DNA of 64,000 nt from a bacterium (lineage in GTDB: Bacteria; Sysuimicrobiota; Sysuimicrobiia; Sysuimicrobiales; Segetimicrobiaceae). Of this stretch, positions 60,888 through 64,000 are shown one piece after another; positions within the stretch are counted from its first letter, which is position 1, and each line of letters begins with the position of its first letter. The stretch is taken from assembly GCA_035307765.1 (NCBI GenBank), contig DATGHU010000041.1, forward strand, positions 78,187-142,186, read 5' to 3'. The position numbers and the translations under genes were made by a program. The notes below the pieces were generated by a model. That model saw only the letters and a program-made list of their open reading frames with translations, was not told the DNA's origin and made no database searches.

Positions 60888-62465
60888 TTACTTTTGGGCC
60901 TGCCGTGTTCGTGTTTTCTCCCTAGCGGCAAGGGCGAACCGGTATTCCTCCAACAGCGAAAACTCTTGGGCTGATTCCAGGATCGCCATTTGTTCCGCGG
61001 GCCAGTTCCGAGCGAGCGACCGCCAGATCGGATAACCTTGCTGGTGCCGGTACCAGACGTAATATGAGATGCACAGGAGCACCCAGGCTGGTCCAGCAAT
61101 CCGCCCGATGGTGTGCGTGGCGATGACTTCAAAAAGGATCATGCTCACACCGGCGATGCCGAGGAACCCGAGTACTGGGACCCGGATAGTCTCGCCCCCG
61201 TGACGCCAGGTGATGTTGAAGGGCACGTGGTACGGGCGAGGCGTGGCTGGGTCGCTGAACCGAAGTCTGACAAGCGACACAAAGACCAAGAGGTAGGCGA
61301 GCGTTGCCCCAAAGGCGTACATGTTCCCCAATGTGTCGAGGGCCTGAGGAGTGAGGAACGACAACAGGGCTTCGATGATTGCGAGTACCGAGAACACGAT
61401 AGTGGTGCGGTAGGGCGTGCGATACTTTGGATGCACCGCATTCATCCATCGTGTTGCGAGTCCCAGTTCGCTCATCGAAAAAGTCAGGCGTGAACTTCCC
61501 ATCACGCCCGTGTTTGCTGAGATGAGCAAGATGGTCGCACCGAGCATGGCCGCGAACGGGCCGGCGACTACCCCAATCAGGGGGATGTTGTGAGCCAGTA
61601 GCGCCACGGGATCCCCCTGGTGCTGGGCGATTTCCTGCCAGGGGAGCATGCCGATGCCCAAGGTGGAAAATGCCATCGCGAACAAGAGTACGCTAAAGAT
61701 CAACCCGATCGATGTTCGTGGGATTATTGTTGCCGGGCGGCGGGTCTCTTGAGCCGCTTGCGAGATCGACTCTAACCCAACGTACGAAATGATCGCCAGC
61801 GATGAACCGTACATAAACTGTGAGAACGAAGGTTGTTGAGTCTGGAACTGGTGCACCAGCAGCTCGGGCTTCCAAGCGAAGAGGAAGCCTAAAATGATTA
61901 CACACGATTCGGTCACCATGTCGATGGTGCCGATAATCTCGTTGAAAAACGACGACTCCCGAATTCCTCTGATATTGAGCCAGATAAGGAAAAGGATGAG
62001 GAGTACCGTCTCCGCTGCCCAGATCGGATTCAGGTGATGGAGCGGGCCCAATGTCACAGAGTACTCGCGGATGGCCGGAATGAAGAAGTTCAGGTACCCT
62101 GCGGAAGCCGCCGCGAATAGAGCGATATCTATCGTATAGTCAAGGAGGAGCGCTGCCCCCGCGACGAACCCCCAAAAATCCCCCAAGCCCCGAGCCGTGT
62201 AATACTGCCCCCCCCCAGCGACCGGAAAGGAACTCGCCAGCTCCGTGTATGCGAGACCGATGAGCACGTACACCACGCCCGCGAGCGCAAACGCCAGAGG
62301 CGCAAGCCCCATTGACGCCGCCACGACGATGCCCAGCGCGGCGTAGATGTCAGCGCCGACGTCGGCGTACCCCCACATGAACGAGCCCCAGACGGAGATG
62401 TCCCGTCGGAGCGTTTCTCGAGGTGCGGGAGAGCCATGTTGGGGCTGGTCGGCCCGGGCTGCCAC
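60888..62465 (-). CDS. APC-family amino acid/polyamine permease
   Basis: 525 residues, about 12 helices. VWGSFMWGYADVGADIYAALGIVVAASMG (helix 1), YTELASSFPVAGGGQYYTARGLG (consensus motif), FISYVGLESISQAAQETRRPATIIPRTS, and FAFGATLAYLLVFVSLVRLRFSDP mark the APC superfamily. A short basic, Gln-rich tail ends in RTRQAQK. Imports an amino acid or polyamine by proton symport or antiport. GTG 62465 with AGAGGCG 8 nt upstream. Confidence 0.92.
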   Translation of the reverse strand: MAARADQPQHGSPAPRETLRRDISVWGSFMWGYADVGADIYAALGIVVAASMGLAPLAFALAGVVYVLIGLAYTELASSFPVAGGGQYYTARGLGDFWGFVAGAALLLDYTIDIALFAAASAGYLNFFIPAIREYSVTLGPLHHLNPIWAAETVLLILFLIWLNIRGIRESSFFNEIIGTIDMVTESCVIILGFLFAWKPELLVHQFQTQQPSFSQFMYGSSLAIISYVGLESISQAAQETRRPATIIPRTSIGLIFSVLLFAMAFSTLGIGMLPWQEIAQHQGDPVALLAHNIPLIGVVAGPFAAMLGATILLISANTGVMGSSRLTFSMSELGLATRWMNAVHPKYRTPYRTTIVFSVLAIIEALLSFLTPQALDTLGNMYAFGATLAYLLVFVSLVRLRFSDPATPRPYHVPFNITWRHGGETIRVPVLGFLGIAGVSMILFEVIATHTIGRIAGPAWVLLCISYYVWYRHQQGYPIWRSLARNWPAEQMAILESAQEFSLLEEYRFALAAREKTRTRQAQK

Positions 62466-62670
62466 ATCAGCGCCTCTTGGGTAGATTAACGCAAATACTC
62501 TATCATAATCTTACTGGCTCCGCCTGATCTTTGTGAGCCCCTTTGAGTCTGAGCTGTGACATATTTGAGCGGGTAGATCACGACGCCCACCAAGTCAAGC
62601 GTATCGTTATGATCCCGTCGTGTCGGTGGCCGTGGGCAGCGACGCCACGGTTGCGCCAATCTAGGTTCGG

Positions 62671-63504
62671 TCAATCCGGCGCACCGTGACCGGACGCAAC
62701 TCGTACGACCCCCCGAATGAGATCGCGGAACGCCTCGTCGTAGTTCACGCCGCTGATTCCCCACGCATAATCCACTTCGCGCCAGCGCATTTTCCACGCC
62801 CCGACCCAACCAGGCAAGGCCTGCCGAAACTCCAACGTGCCGGCGACAAGCGCTTGGTCCGGTGAGGATGCAGTTTGCGGGGAAGGAAACTGCCCCAGAG
62901 TCACCCCCCATGCGGCAAACGCGGCTTCGGTCGGAAAGCGCAGCTTCATCCCGAAGTCGCTGGCCACGTTGGCAAAGGCAGCGCGCTGCTCGGACCCGGC
63001 GGGGGTCTCCGCGCTCAGCAGATAGGACGCGGTGAAGCCGCGCACTGCCAGCACCGGAACCACCACAGGGCGCGCGCCGCGCCAAGGGTGCTCCCCCAGG
63101 TTTGCCAGCGCCTTGTCGATCCTCGCCGGGTCGAAATGCACGGTGAGACTATGTGGCCGATCGTAAGTGCCCTGGTCGTCATGAATCTTAACGGCGGCAT
63201 CCAGATCCACATAGTCAAAAGATGCGACCAGCGCATCCGCATGTGCAGCCAGTTCGGAGATCCGCGGATCGTCATGCAGCCGCGGTTCGCCGGATATTTT
63301 CACGAGGACCTCGCGCAAGCATTGCGCGAATCCGGTCGGGCGGCTGCGCATATCGGTACCGGTAACGATGGCGGTCGCCTGGTACAAATCGCTCACATCT
63401 TGCGCCCTGCCCGACGGGGTGTCGGCCGCGATGAACGCGCCCGAGAGCAAGACGAGCAGCAATGCTATTGCACGACATCGATGCAGGCCATGCCCACCCG
63501 CCAT
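62671..63504 (-). CDS. DUF2066 family exported protein
   Basis: 277 residues. Signal peptide (RCRAIALLLVLLSGAFIAA...) then DUF2066: YQATAIVTGTDMRSRPTGFAQCLREVLVKISGEPRL, ALVASFDYVD, LTVHFDPARIDKALANLG and RPVVVPVLAVRGF. Function unknown; the family is mainly proteobacterial, where it precedes a phosphatidyltransferase and hdaA, genes not found here. ATG 63504 with GAGGGG 8 nt upstream; an ATG at 63519 lies before that site. Confidence 0.88.
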   Translation of the reverse strand: MAGGHGLHRCRAIALLLVLLSGAFIAADTPSGRAQDVSDLYQATAIVTGTDMRSRPTGFAQCLREVLVKISGEPRLHDDPRISELAAHADALVASFDYVDLDAAVKIHDDQGTYDRPHSLTVHFDPARIDKALANLGEHPWRGARPVVVPVLAVRGFTASYLLSAETPAGSEQRAAFANVASDFGMKLRFPTEAAFAAWGVTLGQFPSPQTASSPDQALVAGTLEFRQALPGWVGAWKMRWREVDYAWGISGVNYDEAFRDLIRGVVRVASGHGAPD

Positions 63505-64000
63505 CGCCAATCCCCTCATCTTTCTGATCGTGGGTGAAGTGAGGGCCCGCGATGAAGGTCATTTTCAGCACTCGATTCGCCCGCCGGATGCATCCTCTTG
63601 CCGACCCAGTCCGAGTGCGTTGGCCGAGGTTTCCGCTTTGATTCCTGCCTCTCCTTCCATTAACAGAGCCGAAGATATTCGTTCCGCCCTTATGCTCATA
63701 GAATGCTTGCCCCTCTCCATCAAAAACGTTCCACGCATCCCATGGTTCTCCGTGTGTGGTCAAATTGGAACTCCGGAATTGTCGTTGTATTGCTAAACAA
63801 CGGTCCCGCCCCTCCGCTTCGCCCACAAGAGCGCCGACAGATGCCTCGCCCGAGGCACTCAAATCTACGTTGCTGTAGATCCTGCTAGTTTGAGGGAACG
63901 GGGCGGTCAAGCAACCGATCCGGCGGCGTGCGCCAGATATTGGCTGCTTCCGTCGCCTCCTCACCTCGGAAGGACCGAGAACCGCGCGGGGGGGGGGATC
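63505..64000. other. End of window without a recognised gene
   Basis: About 495 bp with open frames that lack ribosome sites or family resemblance. The last bases are a run of G ending in GATC, which looks like a low-complexity or assembly edge. Confidence 0.45.

Noticed and set aside
63272-63964. 230-codon minus-strand frame at the right edge
   Set aside because: Overlaps the DUF2066 gene in another frame and shows no ribosome site or family pattern.
1-64000. CRISPR arrays, Cas genes, restriction or toxin-antitoxin systems
   Set aside because: Looked for regularly spaced repeats and defence-family motifs; none found.

Overview
The window is G+C-rich bacterial chromosome from an uncultured lineage. 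Supporting signs are strong GC-ending codon bias, frequent GTG starts, 4-nt start/stop overlaps, a heme A synthase/heme O synthase fusion, a DUF1844 protein and aerobic heme metabolism. Gene content fits a free-living, probably soil or subsurface, aerobic heterotroph using peptides, amino acids and sugar acids. A deep Terrabacteria-type lineage such as the CSP1-3/Sysuimicrobiota group is a guess only; no rRNA is present to settle it.

Layout. 0-4.5 kb: end of a branched-chain amino-acid ABC locus (livG, start of livF), an AI-2E-type exporter, an MgtC/DUF4010 membrane protein and an MFS exporter. 4.5-9.1 kb: tRNA-Asn behind a palindromic divergent promoter, then a decayed stretch with an intact 1-Cys peroxiredoxin, two multiply frameshifted genes and a MerR-like regulator. 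9.4-15.5 kb: DEAD-box helicase, a tiny exported protein with a strong terminator, a geranylgeranyl-reductase-type flavoprotein, the CtaA-CtaB fusion and a LolA-like exported protein. 15.5-20.6 kb (minus strand): MFS exporter, a hydrolase that has lost its catalytic residues, then enolase-superfamily dehydratase, KDPG aldolase and KDG kinase, a compact sugar-acid pathway. 20.7-31.5 kb: SDR, M28 peptidase, long-form Ndk, gamma-glutamyltransferase, a beta-propeller protein overlapping a short MutY, FabI overlapping Nth, an M24 peptidase and an inositol-phosphatase-type enzyme. 31.7-40.2 kb: an MgtE-N/CBS protein overlapping an atypical Nramp transporter, then DUF1028, a threonine-dehydratase-like enzyme, a UroD-superfamily protein, an Aquifex-type aconitase and a sugar-isomerase-like barrel. 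40.2-42.9 kb: gene-poor, with a methyltransferase and an integrase remnant. 42.9-55.6 kb: duplicated peptide-binding proteins with two permeases, an M20 amidohydrolase, a candidate structured RNA, a DUF255 thioredoxin-fold protein, DUF309, an M20 peptidase and DUF72. 55.6-64 kb: methyltransferase, MFS, small ORFs, then a gene-poor mosaic after tRNA-Arg (IS481-type remnant, SDR, partial tRNA copy, APC permease, DUF2066 protein).

The most distinctive items are the 167-nt rod-shaped RNA at 49.8 kb with its own promoter and U-tract; the coupled MgtE-N/CBS + Nramp-like unit whose metal-site residues suggest Mg2+ rather than Mn2+/Fe2+; the dead dienelactone-hydrolase homologue; apparent ATT/ACG initiation codons behind perfect Shine-Dalgarno sites; and two apparently leaderless genes. 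tRNA-Asn and tRNA-Arg each mark the edge of a decayed, probably formerly mobile segment.
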